DNA of 64,000 nt from Gilliamella apis (lineage in GTDB: Bacteria > Pseudomonadota > Gammaproteobacteria > Enterobacterales > Orbaceae), in the NCBI RefSeq assembly GCF_002142155.1, contig NZ_NASD01000003.1:1-64000 (forward strand), given 5' to 3'. Position 1 is the stretch's first letter. Every line of letters begins with the position of its first letter. Positions 53,187 through 64,000 of this stretch are shown here, piece after piece. A program made the position numbers and the translations under genes. Under the pieces are notes generated by a model. It was not told where the DNA came from. It saw only the letters and a list, made by a program, of their open reading frames with translations, and searched no databases.

Positions 53187-56100
53187 CTACCATTTGTGCT
53201 CAACACCAATATTACCCTGATAACCTTGATGTTTAGTACTACTAAAATTATGTTCCAAGCGCGCATCACCGTATAAATAGGTATCTTTAACTATTGGTGT
53301 TTTTGCGCCTAAACCAATTTCCCCCCAACTACTGTTATATTTTTCACTTAAACGATCTCTACCCACTTCAATACTACTTGGTTTAATAAAATCGTGCCAA
53401 ACATTGGCTATAGTATAAAGAGAAGATCTTTGTTCCGATTGAACCTGATCATTGTAAGCCAATCGAACACCAATGCGGCCACGAAGTAATTTTTGGTTAT
53501 TTTGATCCACACTTCGATATTTATCCTTAAAGTTATCCAAATTAATATACTGATAGACAAGTTGCATTTGTGGTTCTATTGACCAATCGCTTTGCTTAAT
53601 ATCATTTTGGCCAAAATTAAAAGCAGATCCAGCTTCTGCGGAAACCGCTACACCAAAGCCATTTTGGTGAATTGAACTAGTGCTTTTATGCGCATCATAT
53701 TTGTTTCGTAATGCCGAGAATTGGCCTACTAAATCGATGTAACTATTATCAACTGAAAAATAAGTATTAGTTAATCCAAGGTTAAATGCTTCCGAGTTAC
53801 CTTTACCTGTTTTTTTGTTATGAGCAATTAAACCATTAACTGCACGATATTTATCGGAAAAATCAGTATTGGCTTTAGTATATGAAAAATAGGCACCGAT
53901 ATAATTGTGGCTACCATCGGCAAATAAATTATTTACCAGATCATGACCAAGTTGTAATCCATAGACATCAGTATCTAAATTCAGCCGTTTTTTCCCATCT
54001 AATTTTAGATGTTTTCCTAATATTCTTCCCCATGTTTCACTTAGATAGTTATCACAGGTACTACATTTTGCTAAATTAAAATTGGTATAGCTACCTCTAC
54101 GTTCATGCAAAGTACCAACACTTAATAGACCTTGCTCTTGATTTACTCGTGGCATTGAAACATATCCGGCCACTGCATGTGAATAAATCACTTTTTTTGG
54201 TGGCGCCGGAGGGACTAGTGATGATGATGGTGTTGTTTGCTTAGCAGCATCCATAGTCCAATAGTATTCATCACCATTAGCTGTTTGGCGTTTTGCTAAT
54301 TGAATTTCAGTCGCACCTTTGGTTTGAGCATCGCCAATAAAATTGTTTACGGTGGTTGATTTTTCTATTTTAATAATCGGTGTACTATTCAATACTGTAG
54401 CAACTTGATGTATATTGCCATCAATAACATTTTCATCGCCATTGGTATCAACTGGTATGATTTTGGTCAAACCTTTAACATCACCAGTAATTTTCAGTAA
54501 ATCTGATTGCGAATTGTTTGCATAAGTATCACTTACATTATTCCATAATGTATTCATCTTAACTATCGCATTATTGGATGCAAAATAGTTACCTTGAATG
54601 GTTAAAATATCATTATATTCTCCATGAGAACGGTTATCCATACTGATAATGCCACCATCATTGATAACATTACCTTGTAAAACAAATTCATTGCCGCCGG
54701 CATTATCAAATGCCGCATTGAGTACTGCACCATTTGCTAAGGTCAAATTATCAAATAATGCGGTTTTATTAGTACCATTTGCTTTCAAATTCCAAGTAAA
54801 ACCATTTTTTAAGTTTAAATTAAGTGATGGTGTTTTATCGGTATCTAATACTTCACCCTCTTCTGTTTTAACCAAACCTTTATAAACTAACCCAGTCATA
54901 CTACCCTTATCAGAAGCATTAAAGGTTACCGATGACGCTAGATAGGCATCATGGCCCTGTTCATCACCAGCTTGATCATAAGTGTTAGAAAAGAATTGAT
55001 ATCCAGAAGCGGTATAATTACCACTCACATTAATAATATAACCAGAATCATTTGCCGTAAGATCTGTTTTATCACCACTAAATGATAAAACGGTATTGAC
55101 TTGCCCTTGATCGACAAATATTAAATCTTTACGACCTACAGAACCACTAATAGCTGGATCAGCACTGGTACCATTAGTAGTAAATATGGCATTTTTAAAA
55201 CTAGCACTAACATTATGTGAGGCAGCTTGTTCAAACTCGCCATTTGAATTAGTATCATCATGGGTACCTATTTCAAGTGCATAACCATTGGTTTTAATAA
55301 TTGTCGAACTAGTATCATAATCAGCTTTCAATAAAGAATTTCGTATCATTTTGATACCAGAACCATTTAAAGCATTAGTCGTATCAATGGTGAGTTCGCC
55401 GTGAGATTCTAAAATACCGGGCCCTTCTCCCATATTACGTGCCTTACCTAATTTAATACCACTACTGTCCCAATCTAATGATGAACTATCACTACCTTTA
55501 TTCAAAACAATACTATTTTTAGCACCTTTTAAAATCACTATTGGCGTCAATTGACCATTAGAACCTGTTTCGTTGGCTCCATTATAATTGGTTGCATTAC
55601 CAGATACATAAATACCTACAGCACGATTACCTGTCAACGTCATATCCAAATCATCATTAACAATAACTCGGCCGGTTGAACCATCGCCGCTATTAGTATA
55701 TGCACCTTGAATAGCGCGAATACCATTATTTAATAACGGTGAAGTTTTACCTCCTGATGTTGTTTGATTGATTGTCAGTTTATCGACTGTAATTGTGCTA
55801 TATTTACCATTATAGGCGTTTCCTTCATCTGAATTGATGGAAGAGCCTGCTAATATTCCATAAGCTTGAACCGAACCACTAGAGTTTTGACCACGGGTAT
55901 AATTATCAGTTATATTTAATGCAACATCTTTAGCAGTTATATCTACGTTGTTGTAGGTAATCAACCCCACCACATTACCATTATTATTAATAGTAAAATT
56001 CAAATTACCAGCATTAATTGAACTACCATAAACACCATAAGTATATTGGTTACCTAAACCGGTATAATTGCCGTTAACATTTGCGGTAAGAGTTGTATCG

Positions 56101-56384
56101 CCAACATTAAGTTGTTCATGCAATTTACTCCTTGTTAAAATATAGAAACTTGCATTACCTGTTTGTGTTACAGTTGCCGACTTTATATTATTGCAACTAG
56201 GGCTATTTTGACCGACTAAATAAGATCCATCAGCCCTCGGCGTACAATCTAAAGCAAAAGATGAGGCGGAGGCAGATAAAATTGAAACCGTTATCATTAC
56301 TTTACTAACACGTCGTGTCAATTCAGAACAAACTATGCTAGTACCAGTAATAAAATTATATTTAGTTTGGTATATTCGATTCAT
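53187..56384 (-). CDS. Autotransporter (type Va) with beta-helix passenger
   Basis: The 1065-residue protein starts MNRIYQTKYNFITG, an extended signal peptide (ESPR) with cleavage near SASASSFA. A passenger of about 690 residues with many Asn/Gly/Thr repeats (short beta-helix-like strands) follows. A proline-rich linker (SSSLVPPAPPKK) sits near residue 740, and a C-terminal autotransporter barrel ends in Trp (GVEHKW). No protease triad or RTX repeats are evident, so it is more likely an adhesin. The HlyC-like gene 19 bp upstream is probably co-transcribed. Confidence 0.88.
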   Translation of the reverse strand: MNRIYQTKYNFITGTSIVCSELTRRVSKVMITVSILSASASSFALDCTPRADGSYLVGQNSPSCNNIKSATVTQTGNASFYILTRSKLHEQLNVGDTTLTANVNGNYTGLGNQYTYGVYGSSINAGNLNFTINNNGNVVGLITYNNVDITAKDVALNITDNYTRGQNSSGSVQAYGILAGSSINSDEGNAYNGKYSTITVDKLTINQTTSGGKTSPLLNNGIRAIQGAYTNSGDGSTGRVIVNDDLDMTLTGNRAVGIYVSGNATNYNGANETGSNGQLTPIVILKGAKNSIVLNKGSDSSSLDWDSSGIKLGKARNMGEGPGILESHGELTIDTTNALNGSGIKMIRNSLLKADYDTSSTIIKTNGYALEIGTHDDTNSNGEFEQAASHNVSASFKNAIFTTNGTSADPAISGSVGRKDLIFVDQGQVNTVLSFSGDKTDLTANDSGYIINVSGNYTASGYQFFSNTYDQAGDEQGHDAYLASSVTFNASDKGSMTGLVYKGLVKTEEGEVLDTDKTPSLNLNLKNGFTWNLKANGTNKTALFDNLTLANGAVLNAAFDNAGGNEFVLQGNVINDGGIISMDNRSHGEYNDILTIQGNYFASNNAIVKMNTLWNNVSDTYANNSQSDLLKITGDVKGLTKIIPVDTNGDENVIDGNIHQVATVLNSTPIIKIEKSTTVNNFIGDAQTKGATEIQLAKRQTANGDEYYWTMDAAKQTTPSSSLVPPAPPKKVIYSHAVAGYVSMPRVNQEQGLLSVGTLHERRGSYTNFNLAKCSTCDNYLSETWGRILGKHLKLDGKKRLNLDTDVYGLQLGHDLVNNLFADGSHNYIGAYFSYTKANTDFSDKYRAVNGLIAHNKKTGKGNSEAFNLGLTNTYFSVDNSYIDLVGQFSALRNKYDAHKSTSSIHQNGFGVAVSAEAGSAFNFGQNDIKQSDWSIEPQMQLVYQYINLDNFKDKYRSVDQNNQKLLRGRIGVRLAYNDQVQSEQRSSLYTIANVWHDFIKPSSIEVGRDRLSEKYNSSWGEIGLGAKTPIVKDTYLYGDARLEHNFSSTKHQGYQGNIGVEHKW

Positions 56385-56403
56385 AATTTAATCCTTATAG
56401 ACT

Positions 56404-56880
56404 CTAACATTGAACTTTTTTTACAACAGTGTTTGTTTTCGATTTGTGATAACCAAAAAAGCAGAGATTATTTTTTAGGACTTTTTTACATATTGATTTG
56501 ATTAAGAGAGATTCATTCAATCCAAATGGACAAAAAAAAGATAAAATCCATAAATTTTTGCTATCATCTTTGGTATTGCATTGAACAAAATTCACATAAT
56601 TATCTTTTTTATTTAAGTAGTTATATTCTTCTTCTGAGTTCAAATAAGCCCAATTGAGATAACCCAATGGTCGGTTATTTTTAATGAGTAAAATGAAATT
56701 TTTAGACTGAATGATAGGTAGTAATATTTCCACCGCCGAGTTTATGGCTGTATTTCGGTAATATGAGTTTCTGTTCCACAACCAAACCATGGCACCTAAT
56801 ACTTCTGCCTCATTCCATGAAGTGTCATGATATATATTTGGTGCAATAACTCTGATGGAGTCATGATTAAGACAGTTCAT
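56404..56880 (-). CDS. HlyC-like toxin acyltransferase homolog lacking catalytic residues
   Basis: The fold pattern is that of RTX toxin-activating acyltransferases: EVLGAMVWLWNRNSYYRN, LLPIIQSKNFILLIKNNRPLGYLNWAYLNSEEEYNYL and LWILSFFCPFG. In E. coli HlyC the catalytic His23 (SPLHRN) and Asp92 (FIDWIAPFG) align with Tyr41 and Ser114 here. No RTX toxin is nearby. It lies directly upstream of the autotransporter. It may be a decayed or repurposed enzyme. The alignment is by eye. Confidence 0.72.
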   Translation of the reverse strand: MNCLNHDSIRVIAPNIYHDTSWNEAEVLGAMVWLWNRNSYYRNTAINSAVEILLPIIQSKNFILLIKNNRPLGYLNWAYLNSEEEYNYLNKKDNYVNFVQCNTKDDSKNLWILSFFCPFGLNESLLIKSICKKVLKNNLCFFGYHKSKTNTVVKKVQC

Positions 56881-57250
56881 TTCGTTCTACCTTTTATAAA
56901 ATTAATGAGAAATTGATCTATTTGAAAAAATAAAACCTAATTTTTTAACGTAGAAATAGAGACGTAAAACCGTCATTTTTTTAATTAAATAATTAAAGAG
57001 GTAAGGCATAACAGCAAATGTAACTAAATGATTGAATTACAGAAATATAGGTCAAAATAAAAAAACATTTAAATATTAACCAAAAACTATTCAATAACTA
57101 TGAGAATAAGATCAAAAAACAGCATTAAACAATGTAAAACTTACATCATCCTTAACTAATTTTGTCATTTATAAAAAAGATAAGACTTGTGAGACAGGAA
57201 AATTGAGAGGTTATAGAAAAACCTCTCATAAATTAAAACATAGATTTTAA
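56881..57250. other. Intergenic region, nothing recognised
   Basis: 370 bp of AT-rich DNA between the acyltransferase-like gene and pta. No gene or clear element is visible. Confidence 0.4.
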
Positions 57251-59401
57251 CTATTTGCTAGCATTTTGTTCTTGAGCGGATTGAATCGCTGTTAATGCAA
57301 TAGTATAAACGATATCGTCAACTAAAGCGCCACGTGATAGATCGTTCACAGGTTTACGCATACCTTGCAACATAGGACCAATTGAGACAAGATCAGCTGA
57401 TCGCTGTACCGCTTTGTAAGTGGTATTACCAGTATTTAAATCTGGGAAGATAAACACTGTCGCTTTACCCGCTACTTGTGAATTTGGAGCTTTAGATTTA
57501 GCCACATCTGGCATCACTGCCGCATCATATTGTAACGGTCCATCAATCATTAGATCAGGGCGTTTTTCTTGTGCTATACGAGTTGCTTCTTTCACTTTCT
57601 CAACATCGGCACCTTGACCAGAACTTCCGGTTGAATAAGAGATCATTGCAACACGTGGTTCAATACCAAAGGCAATTGCAGTATCAGCAGATTGAATAGC
57701 AATTTCCGCAAGCTCTTGTGCATTTGGATCTGGATTGATTGCACAGTCACCATAAATATAAACTTGATCAGGCATTAACATAAAGAACACCGATGATACA
57801 AGTGAGCTTCCTGGTGCAGTTTTGATTAATTGTAATGGTGGACGAATTGTATTAGCCGTAGTGTGTACCGCACCTGAAACTAAACCATCAACTTCGTTTG
57901 CTTCAAGCATCATTGTACCAAGTACTACATTATCCGCTAATTGCTCACGAGCAATGACTTCAGTCATACCTTTGTTTTTACGCAATTCAACTAAACGTGG
58001 TACATATTTTTCACGAATACTATCAGGGTCAACAATTTCTACACCAGCACCTAAGGTAACACCTTGTGATGCTGCCACTTTACGAACTTCATCTGGATTA
58101 CCAATCAGCACACATTTTGCAATGTTACGCTCGGCACAAATTGCAGCAGCTTTGATGGTTCTTGGTTCGTCGCCTTCTGGTAATACCACGACTTTTTTCG
58201 CATTACGAGCAAGTTCAGTTAATTGATAACGGAATGCTGGTGGAGATAAACGTCGTGCAGAATTTACAACTTCATTTAATGATTTAATCCAATTTGCATC
58301 AATATGGTCAGCAACAAAGTTTTGAGTATTATCCATACGCTCTTTGTCATCAACAGGGATTTCTAGATTAAATTGTTGTAAGTTAATTGAAGTTTGGAAT
58401 GTATTTGTTTTAACCGTAAATACCGGTAAACCAGTATCAAATGCTGGTTGACATAACTTATACACTTTTTCATCAATCTCGTATCCACCAGTTAGTAATA
58501 CCCCACCAATAGCAACACCATTCATCGCGGCTAAACTAATAGTAACCAATACATCTGAACGATCGGCTGAAGTTACTAAAAGCGCATTTGGTTGCAGGTG
58601 ATTGATGATATTTTGGACGCTACGAGAACAGAAAGAAACGTGTTTAATTCGGCGATTTTTAATTGCACCTTCATTAATGATTTTTGCATCAAAATGTTTA
58701 GCAATATCGATTGCTCGGCAAGCACTCAAATCAATATTCCAAGGAATACAGCCAAGTACAGGTAAAGGACTGTGTTCATTTAAATCTTTAATTGTGATTT
58801 TTTTACCGTCAAATTTAGGGGTATGATAAATTTCAACCACATCTGGACGAGCAAGATTTTGCTCTTCAACCGGTGCATTTACTTTATTAACAATGACGCC
58901 AATAATCTTATCATTTTTAATGCCACCAAAATTAGAACGGGCAATCTCAATACGATCTTTAAGCTGTTCAGGATTATCTTTACCCATATTTACAACAAAA
59001 ATAATTTCAGCGCCAAGTGTTTTAGCAATGTTATTATTTAACTCATTAGCAAATGGATAATCAGTTGTTGGTACAATACCTTCAACTAAAACAACATCAG
59101 CACCTTTGGTATTTTCAGCATACAGAGCGACAATTTCTTCCATTAATACATCTTGTTGATTTAAACCTAATAGGTTCTCAACATGACTCATTTTTAACGG
59201 TTTTAAAGTAGGAATGGATGTGTTTGTGCTAACTAAAGTAGTTGTATTATCAGGAGCATCACCACCTGCTCTTGGTTGCGCAACTGGTTTAAATACATTT
59301 AAATTAATACCTTGACGCTCCATCGCTCGAATAACACCTAGACTTACACCTGTTAAACCAACGTTAGTACCTGTTGGAATCAGCATAATGGTACGAGACA
59401 T
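57251..59401 (-). CDS. pta: Phosphate acetyltransferase
   Basis: The 716-residue long-form Pta has an N-terminal P-loop/BioD-like domain ([20 protein letters not shown]), a DRTGG-type middle domain and the catalytic C-terminal PTA domain (about 390-716, [16 protein letters not shown]...[18 protein letters not shown]). It interconverts acetyl-CoA and acetyl phosphate. It follows ackA with a hairpin in between. Confidence 0.97.
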   Translation of the reverse strand: MSRTIMLIPTGTNVGLTGVSLGVIRAMERQGINLNVFKPVAQPRAGGDAPDNTTTLVSTNTSIPTLKPLKMSHVENLLGLNQQDVLMEEIVALYAENTKGADVVLVEGIVPTTDYPFANELNNNIAKTLGAEIIFVVNMGKDNPEQLKDRIEIARSNFGGIKNDKIIGVIVNKVNAPVEEQNLARPDVVEIYHTPKFDGKKITIKDLNEHSPLPVLGCIPWNIDLSACRAIDIAKHFDAKIINEGAIKNRRIKHVSFCSRSVQNIINHLQPNALLVTSADRSDVLVTISLAAMNGVAIGGVLLTGGYEIDEKVYKLCQPAFDTGLPVFTVKTNTFQTSINLQQFNLEIPVDDKERMDNTQNFVADHIDANWIKSLNEVVNSARRLSPPAFRYQLTELARNAKKVVVLPEGDEPRTIKAAAICAERNIAKCVLIGNPDEVRKVAASQGVTLGAGVEIVDPDSIREKYVPRLVELRKNKGMTEVIAREQLADNVVLGTMMLEANEVDGLVSGAVHTTANTIRPPLQLIKTAPGSSLVSSVFFMLMPDQVYIYGDCAINPDPNAQELAEIAIQSADTAIAFGIEPRVAMISYSTGSSGQGADVEKVKEATRIAQEKRPDLMIDGPLQYDAAVMPDVAKSKAPNSQVAGKATVFIFPDLNTGNTTYKAVQRSADLVSIGPMLQGMRKPVNDLSRGALVDDIVYTIALTAIQSAQEQNASK

Positions 59402-59440
59402 AATTTGTTTCCTCTTAATTCTTTATTAAATCCAAAAAAC

Positions 59441-59462
59441 AAACCGCCTTATAGGCGGTTTT
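59441..59462 (-). terminator. Hairpin between ackA and pta
   Basis: AAACCGCC-TTAT-AGGCGGTTT. On the minus strand it ends in TTTG-TTTTTT, so it may attenuate transcription from ackA into pta. Confidence 0.65.
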
Positions 59463-59470
59463 AAAAACTT

Positions 59471-60676
59471 TTAAGCTGTTAAACGTGCAGCATCTTGAGC
59501 AATGACAAGTTCTTCATTGGTTGGAATTACCATCGCGATTGCTGAGCCATCTTTAGTAATGGTACCGCCTTTACCAAAACGAGCCGCTAAGTTGCGTTCT
59601 TGATCAAGTTCAAAACCAAGTAAGCTTAATTTTTGTAAAGCCATACGACGAACTTCCTCTGCATTTTCACCGATACCACCAGTAAACACGATTGCATCAA
59701 GACGACCGTCTAATAACATTGCATAACCACCAATGTATTTAACTAAACGATGAACAAAAACATCTAAGGCATTTTTTGCATTTTCATCTTTTTCGTAATT
59801 TTCGGTTACATAACGACAGTCACTGCTAACACCAGTTAAACCTAGTAAACCGGATTTTTTGTTTAATAAATTGTTAATGTCAGCAACAGACATTTTTAAG
59901 TTGTCATGTAAGAAGAACATAATAGCAGGATCAATATCACCACTACGAGTACCCATAACGAGACCTTCAAGTGGCGTTAATCCCATTGAAGTTTCAACAC
60001 ATTTACCATTTTTAACTGCAGTAATAGAGGCACCATTACCTAAGTGACAAGTAATCACGTTAGTTTCTTCTACAGGTTTATTTAATAATTTAGCAGCTTC
60101 ACGGCTAACATAATAGTGGCTTGTACCATGAGCACCATAACGACGAATACCATGTTTAGTATATAATTCATTAGGAATTGCATATAAATATGCTTCTTTA
60201 GGCATTGTAGTATGGAATGCGGTATCAAATACTGCGACGTTTTTATCTTTTAAATGAGGAAAAGCAACATAAGCTTCACGAATACCAATTAAATGAGCTG
60301 GATTATGTAAAGGTGCGAAAGCTGCTGCTTCTTCAATCCCTTTTAATACTGAATCATCAATTACAACTGATTGGGTATATTTCTCACCACCATGAACAAT
60401 ACGGTGCCCAATTGATTTGATACTATCTAATAATTCTGGTTTTTGTGGAAAAATACTGTTTACAATAAATCTAATTGCTTCGCTATGCGCTGCACCAGCA
60501 CCTAAAGAAGCTTCTTTCTTTTCACCATCTAATTTCCATTTAATACGAGCATCAGGAAGGTGAAAACATTCAGCTAAGCCAGATAAAAATTCATCACCAT
60601 TTTCAGGGTTTATGATTGCAAATTTTAAAGATGAACTTCCACAATTCAGAACAAGAGCGTTATTACTTGATGACAT
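59471..60676 (-). CDS. ackA: Acetate kinase
   Basis: The 401-residue protein starts [21 protein letters not shown] and has the family motifs [11 protein letters not shown] and [13 protein letters not shown]. It makes ATP and acetate from acetyl phosphate. ATG 60676 has AGGA 6 bases upstream; the longer frame to 60718 is unlikely. Confidence 0.97.
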   Translation of the reverse strand: MSSSNNALVLNCGSSSLKFAIINPENGDEFLSGLAECFHLPDARIKWKLDGEKKEASLGAGAAHSEAIRFIVNSIFPQKPELLDSIKSIGHRIVHGGEKYTQSVVIDDSVLKGIEEAAAFAPLHNPAHLIGIREAYVAFPHLKDKNVAVFDTAFHTTMPKEAYLYAIPNELYTKHGIRRYGAHGTSHYYVSREAAKLLNKPVEETNVITCHLGNGASITAVKNGKCVETSMGLTPLEGLVMGTRSGDIDPAIMFFLHDNLKMSVADINNLLNKKSGLLGLTGVSSDCRYVTENYEKDENAKNALDVFVHRLVKYIGGYAMLLDGRLDAIVFTGGIGENAEEVRRMALQKLSLLGFELDQERNLAARFGKGGTITKDGSAIAMVIPTNEELVIAQDAARLTA

Positions 60677-60848
60677 AGTAATTCCTATAAATTGAATAAA
60701 AAGATTTATACCAATCAAAATTGGTAACTCTACACATGATTAAATAATCAATGTGATATACAAGGCGACTTCTGATATCTTGGTTTTTAAGATAAAATAA
60801 AGAGAGCCCCCAATTTGAATGACACTATTTTAAGACATTAAAATGTGA

Positions 60849-61325
60849 ATGTCGAGGAATCCAAATCAGATGAATTTAGTTAAAAAATTTAAGGCAGGTC
60901 AAACATATATGGATCTTTGCCCCAAAGATAAGGCGCTTTCATATTCATTTCCGGAACTAAAAATTATTAACCACATAAAAACCACGAAAAAAATCTTACC
61001 ACCCATTATTATTGGCCTAATTGTTTGGCAATATTATTTGCCGGCACAATTAGCGGTAACTATTGTTACCATTTTATTTGCCTTGAGCTTACCCATTCAA
61101 GGAATATTATGGTTAGGCTATCGAGCTCAATCACCATTACCACTAAATTTGGTTGATGATTATAACCGTATTAAATTACAACTAATCGAAAAAAAAGTAA
61201 TCAGTCCAAATCGCAATCCTAATGAAAAATTAACGTTTGAAGCATTAATGAAATTGATGAATCTATCTAAAATTCATTTAGGCAATTATTTTGGACAAGA
61301 TGATGATACATCTAACCAACAATGA
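60849..61325 (+). CDS. yfbV: UPF0208 membrane protein YfbV
   Basis: The 158-residue protein has two adjacent hydrophobic segments (ILPPIIIGLIVWQYYL and VTIVTILFALSLPIQGILWLG) and the conserved FALSLPIQG motif of YfbV. In enterobacteria yfbV lies divergent from ackA, as here. ATG 60849 matches the length of E. coli YfbV; ATG 60870 is the alternative with GAGGAA upstream. Confidence 0.85.
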   Translation: MSRNPNQMNLVKKFKAGQTYMDLCPKDKALSYSFPELKIINHIKTTKKILPPIIIGLIVWQYYLPAQLAVTIVTILFALSLPIQGILWLGYRAQSPLPLNLVDDYNRIKLQLIEKKVISPNRNPNEKLTFEALMKLMNLSKIHLGNYFGQDDDTSNQQ

Positions 61326-61335
61326 AGATATATTT

Positions 61336-61842
61336 ATGCAGAACTTTTTGGAAAAATTAAAAGAGCAGATCAATCAACTTGAGCAACAGATCAACCTAGC
61401 TGATCAACCTGCTTATCAAGAACACTATTTTGATGAACATCTGTTTAATAGCAGTAAGATTGAAGTCGATTTTCAATTTTATATCGATAAGATTAAGCTT
61501 ACTTATCAATCCCTCTGTGATGCCGCTTTAACCGAAAAACTAAGTCAAATTGAATTTTTATCAGAAAAACTTATTGACCAAATCACTGCTCTAAGTCGAG
61601 AACTTGCTACTGTACATTTACGTAAGCAACCAACCAGTTACGTGATTAAAGAAACCGTTGCGGAAAAACATTCCAGACATTTAGATTATCTGCGTCGATT
61701 GCAAGAGATGAAATACGAATTAGAACTATCACCTGAGGCTATTGATTATACAAAAATAGCAGCATTAGATAATCGAATATATCGTTGTGAACAAGCGATT
61801 AAAAAAATTGAGTTAGATATGGAAAATGAGGTCTTCGATTAA
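61336..61842 (+). CDS. priC: Primosomal replication protein PriC
   Basis: The 168-residue helical protein has HYFDEHLFN near the N-terminus and EKHSRHLDYLRRLQEM...LDNRIYRCEQAIKKIE at the end, the PriC pattern. PriC reloads DnaB at stalled forks. It starts 10 bp after the yfbV stop, with ATG 61336 matching family length better than the 61291 start. Confidence 0.85.
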   Translation: MQNFLEKLKEQINQLEQQINLADQPAYQEHYFDEHLFNSSKIEVDFQFYIDKIKLTYQSLCDAALTEKLSQIEFLSEKLIDQITALSRELATVHLRKQPTSYVIKETVAEKHSRHLDYLRRLQEMKYELELSPEAIDYTKIAALDNRIYRCEQAIKKIELDMENEVFD

Positions 61843-62218
61843 GTTGAATTATTTTTATCAATGTATTGCGCTTAAAATATTACTTTTTCTAAAAAGTTTA
61901 CTATACGGATAAGAAATTATCTTTTAGCTAATTATTACTCTTTATCAAAATATTAATTTATATTACCTTTTTTATATGTACAACATAAATTTAGTAGACT
62001 TACTGTAATTTGGCGATAGATATACATGCCAATTTAAGCTAATCCGTTATTCATCATGATAATGTTCAAGTATTTGCTCTTTTAATCTATTGCTTATTAC
62101 CAAAATGCATATTGTTATAATTATTAATTAGTTTCATCTTTTATAGTTATATTTATAATGATATTAATCTTAACAAAGTGATACTATTTATCATTAGGCA
62201 ATAAAAAAGGATTCAAAC
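61843..62218. other. Intergenic region, nothing recognised
   Basis: 376 bp of AT-rich DNA before cysK. Presumably holds the cysK promoter; no CysB site can be identified by eye. Confidence 0.4.
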
Positions 62219-63184
62219 ATGAGTAAAATATTTGATGATAATTCACAGACCATTGGCCATACACCTTTAGTTCGATTAAAACATTTCGGACGAGGAAATA
62301 TATTAGCCAAAGTAGAATCTCGTAACCCTAGTTTCAGTATTAAGTGTCGCATTGCATCAAATATGATTTGGGATGCTGAGAAACGTGGTTTATTAAACCC
62401 TGATGTTGAACTTATCGAACCAACCAGTGGTAATACTGGTATCGCACTTGCTGCGGTTGCAGCTGCTCGTGGATATAAATTAACTTTAACCATGCCTGAA
62501 AGCATGAGCATTGAACGCCGTAAACTTTTAAAAGCTTTAGGTGCTAATCTTGTGCTAACCGATGCAGCTAAAGGAATGAAAGGCGCAATCGAAAAAGCAG
62601 AAGAGATCGTTGCCAGTAATCCTAAACACAATATTATGCTACAACAATTCAGTAATGCCGCTAATCCAGAAATTCATGAAAAAACTACCGGACCAGAAAT
62701 CTGGCTTGACACAGATGGACAAGTCGATATTTTTGTTGCTGGTGTCGGCACTGGTGGGACTTTTACTGGTGTAACTAAGTACATTAAAAAAACACAAGGT
62801 AAAAACATCACTGCAGTAGCGGTTGAACCAAGTACCTCACCTGTTATTAGCCAAGCCCTTGCGGGTGAGCCAATCAAACCAGGACCACATAAAATACAAG
62901 GTATTGGTGCAGGATTCATTCCTGATAATTTAGATTTAAGTTTGATTGATTTGGTCGAAAAAGTAAGCAATGAAGATGCTATCGATACTGCGCGTATAAT
63001 AATGGAAAAAGAAGGCATCTTAGCGGGAATTTCATCCGGTGCGGCAGTATTTGCTGCTGACCGCTTGGCGCGACTACCAGAAAATGCCAATAAAACCATC
63101 GTGGTTATCTTACCATCTTCAGGTGAACGTTATCTTAGTACTGATTTATTCAGTGGTATTTTTACTGAAAAAGAACTCGGTTAA
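62219..63184 (+). CDS. cysK: Cysteine synthase A
   Basis: The 321-residue PLP enzyme has the Lys42-containing [12 protein letters not shown], substrate loop [12 protein letters not shown] and PLP-phosphate loop [10 protein letters not shown]. It makes cysteine from O-acetylserine and sulfide. AAAAAGG before the ATG. Confidence 0.95.
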   Translation: MSKIFDDNSQTIGHTPLVRLKHFGRGNILAKVESRNPSFSIKCRIASNMIWDAEKRGLLNPDVELIEPTSGNTGIALAAVAAARGYKLTLTMPESMSIERRKLLKALGANLVLTDAAKGMKGAIEKAEEIVASNPKHNIMLQQFSNAANPEIHEKTTGPEIWLDTDGQVDIFVAGVGTGGTFTGVTKYIKKTQGKNITAVAVEPSTSPVISQALAGEPIKPGPHKIQGIGAGFIPDNLDLSLIDLVEKVSNEDAIDTARIIMEKEGILAGISSGAAVFAADRLARLPENANKTIVVILPSSGERYLSTDLFSGIFTEKELG

Positions 63185-63202
63185 TTTATACTACAAAAGC
63201 AA

Positions 63203-63226
63203 AACACCGCCAATCGGCGGTGTTTT
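63203..63226. terminator. Bidirectional terminator between cysK and ruvB
   Basis: AACACCGCC-AATC-GGCGGTGTT flanked by A-run and T-run; serves both convergent genes. Confidence 0.9.
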
Positions 63227-63268
63227 ATCAAATATTCGGCAATTTAAACTGAAAGTCAGCTGGTCTAG

Positions 63269-64000
63269 TTAATCATCTTGAACAATACCAAAATGTCGAT
63301 AAGCATGAGGTGTGGCAATTCGGCCTCTCGGCGTTCTTTGGATATAACCTTGTTGAATCAAAAATGGTTCTAACACATCCTCAATAGTTTCACGCTCTTC
63401 ACCTATTGCAGCTGCAATATTATCTAATCCTACCGGCCCACCCATAAATTTCTCGATAATAGCCAGAAGTAACTTACGATCCATATAATCAAAGCCTTCA
63501 TTATCGACATCTAACATATCTAATGCTTGAGTGGCAATTCGTTCATCAATAACGCCTTTAGATTTGACATCAGCATAATCCCTAACCCGCCGTAACAAAC
63601 GGTTAGCAATCCGTGGCGTACCTCGCGAACGCTTGGCAATTAGGTAAGCACCTTCTTTAGAAAGATCCATACCTAAAAATTTTGCACTACGGCTAACAAT
63701 ATATTCCAAATCTTCTACACGATAAAACTCAAGTCGTTGCACAATACCAAAACGATCACGTAATGGTGATGTTAATGAACCCGCTCGAGTCGTTGCGCCA
63801 ATAAGGGTAAAAGGTGGCAGATCTATTTTAATTGAACGTGCTGCTGGCCCTTCACCAATCATAATATCAAGTTGATAATCTTCCATTGCCGGATATAATA
63901 TTTCTTCAACAACTGGCGATAATCGATGAATTTCATCAATAAATAGCACATCATTAGGTTCTAAATTGGTTAGCATAGCAGCTAAATCACCCGCTTTTTC
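63269..64000 (-). CDS. ruvB: Holliday junction helicase RuvB (5' end outside window)
   Basis: The frame is open to the window edge ([27 protein letters not shown]). Walker B is FIDEIHRL; sensor 1 is LIGATTRAG. The C-terminal winged helix ends [21 protein letters not shown]. About 243 of roughly 335 residues are present; Walker A is cut off. It drives branch migration with RuvA. Confidence 0.96.
   Translation of the reverse strand, partial: EKAGDLAAMLTNLEPNDVLFIDEIHRLSPVVEEILYPAMEDYQLDIMIGEGPAARSIKIDLPPFTLIGATTRAGSLTSPLRDRFGIVQRLEFYRVEDLEYIVSRSAKFLGMDLSKEGAYLIAKRSRGTPRIANRLLRRVRDYADVKSKGVIDERIATQALDMLDVDNEGFDYMDRKLLLAIIEKFMGGPVGLDNIAAAIGEERETIEDVLEPFLIQQGYIQRTPRGRIATPHAYRHFGIVQDD

Noticed and set aside
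56404-56880. Functional RTX toxin activation locus
   Set aside because: No RTX repeats, HlyB/HlyD-like transporter or toxin gene is present, and the acyltransferase catalytic residues are replaced.
62194-62631. Minus-strand open frame opposite cysK
   Set aside because: Entirely antisense to an unmistakable cysteine synthase; composition reflects the complementary strand.

Overview
The window is AT-rich gammaproteobacterial chromosome carrying one decayed lambda-like prophage. The sparse GC content, a lone tRNA-Cys, a mannose-family PTS, the ackA-yfbV pairing and a type I-F CRISPR repeat fit an Orbaceae-like gut symbiont (Gilliamella, Orbus and relatives). That assignment is inference from gene content; no rRNA or marker phylogeny is available here.

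Left chromosomal arm (1-24.1 kb). First comes a glycerate module (GntP-family permease, glycerate kinase, CdaR-type regulator) with a near-perfect CRP site upstream. Next are tRNA-Cys, small lipoproteins, and a sugar operon: a RpiR regulator, complete mannose-type PTS IIA/IIB/IIC/IID, and a tyrosine phosphatase. Housekeeping genes follow: truC, ybhA, recR, plsY and uvrA (with a LexA-like box). Then come kdgK with a YhcH-family gene, a glycosyltransferase 25, an unusual exported low-molecular-weight tyrosine phosphatase, and a divergent MerR/EthD pair.

Prophage (about 24.1-51.3 kb). It sits in the 3' end of guaA: the last codons of guaA (IEWE-stop) are repeated at 24103-24117. From the guaA side it reads int (broken by one stop codon), AlpA-like excisionase candidate, small early genes, OL operators, a cargo block in the lambda rex position (a nuclease-like protein, an ATPase, a DUF4236 protein), CI, OR operators, Cro, O, P, nin genes, Q and a late-promoter candidate. 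Lysis, terminase and head genes are absent. What remains of the tail is a 5'-truncated tape measure gene, gpM, a truncated gpL, and a tail-fibre tip with an inverted alternative cassette and a Tfa chaperone. An 8.5-kb cargo region between tape measure and gpM holds exported proteins, a P22-type antirepressor with a c4-like antisense RNA, a cas-less type I-F mini-array, a Septu (PtuA/PtuB) operon and a HigB/HigA-like toxin-antitoxin pair. A Panacea-domain pair lies next to the left attachment site. Three prophage genes are each broken at a poly(A) tract that is one A short.

Right chromosomal arm (51.3-64 kb). guaA is followed by a large autotransporter preceded by a HlyC-like acyltransferase that lacks both catalytic residues, then pta, ackA, yfbV, priC, cysK and the start-truncated (by the window edge) ruvB.

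Strongest leads: the invertible tail-fibre cassette, the orphan I-F mini-array inside the prophage, the ATPase/nuclease-like pair in the rex position, the c4-like RNA with duplicated target leader, and the catalytically dead HlyC-like protein paired with an autotransporter.
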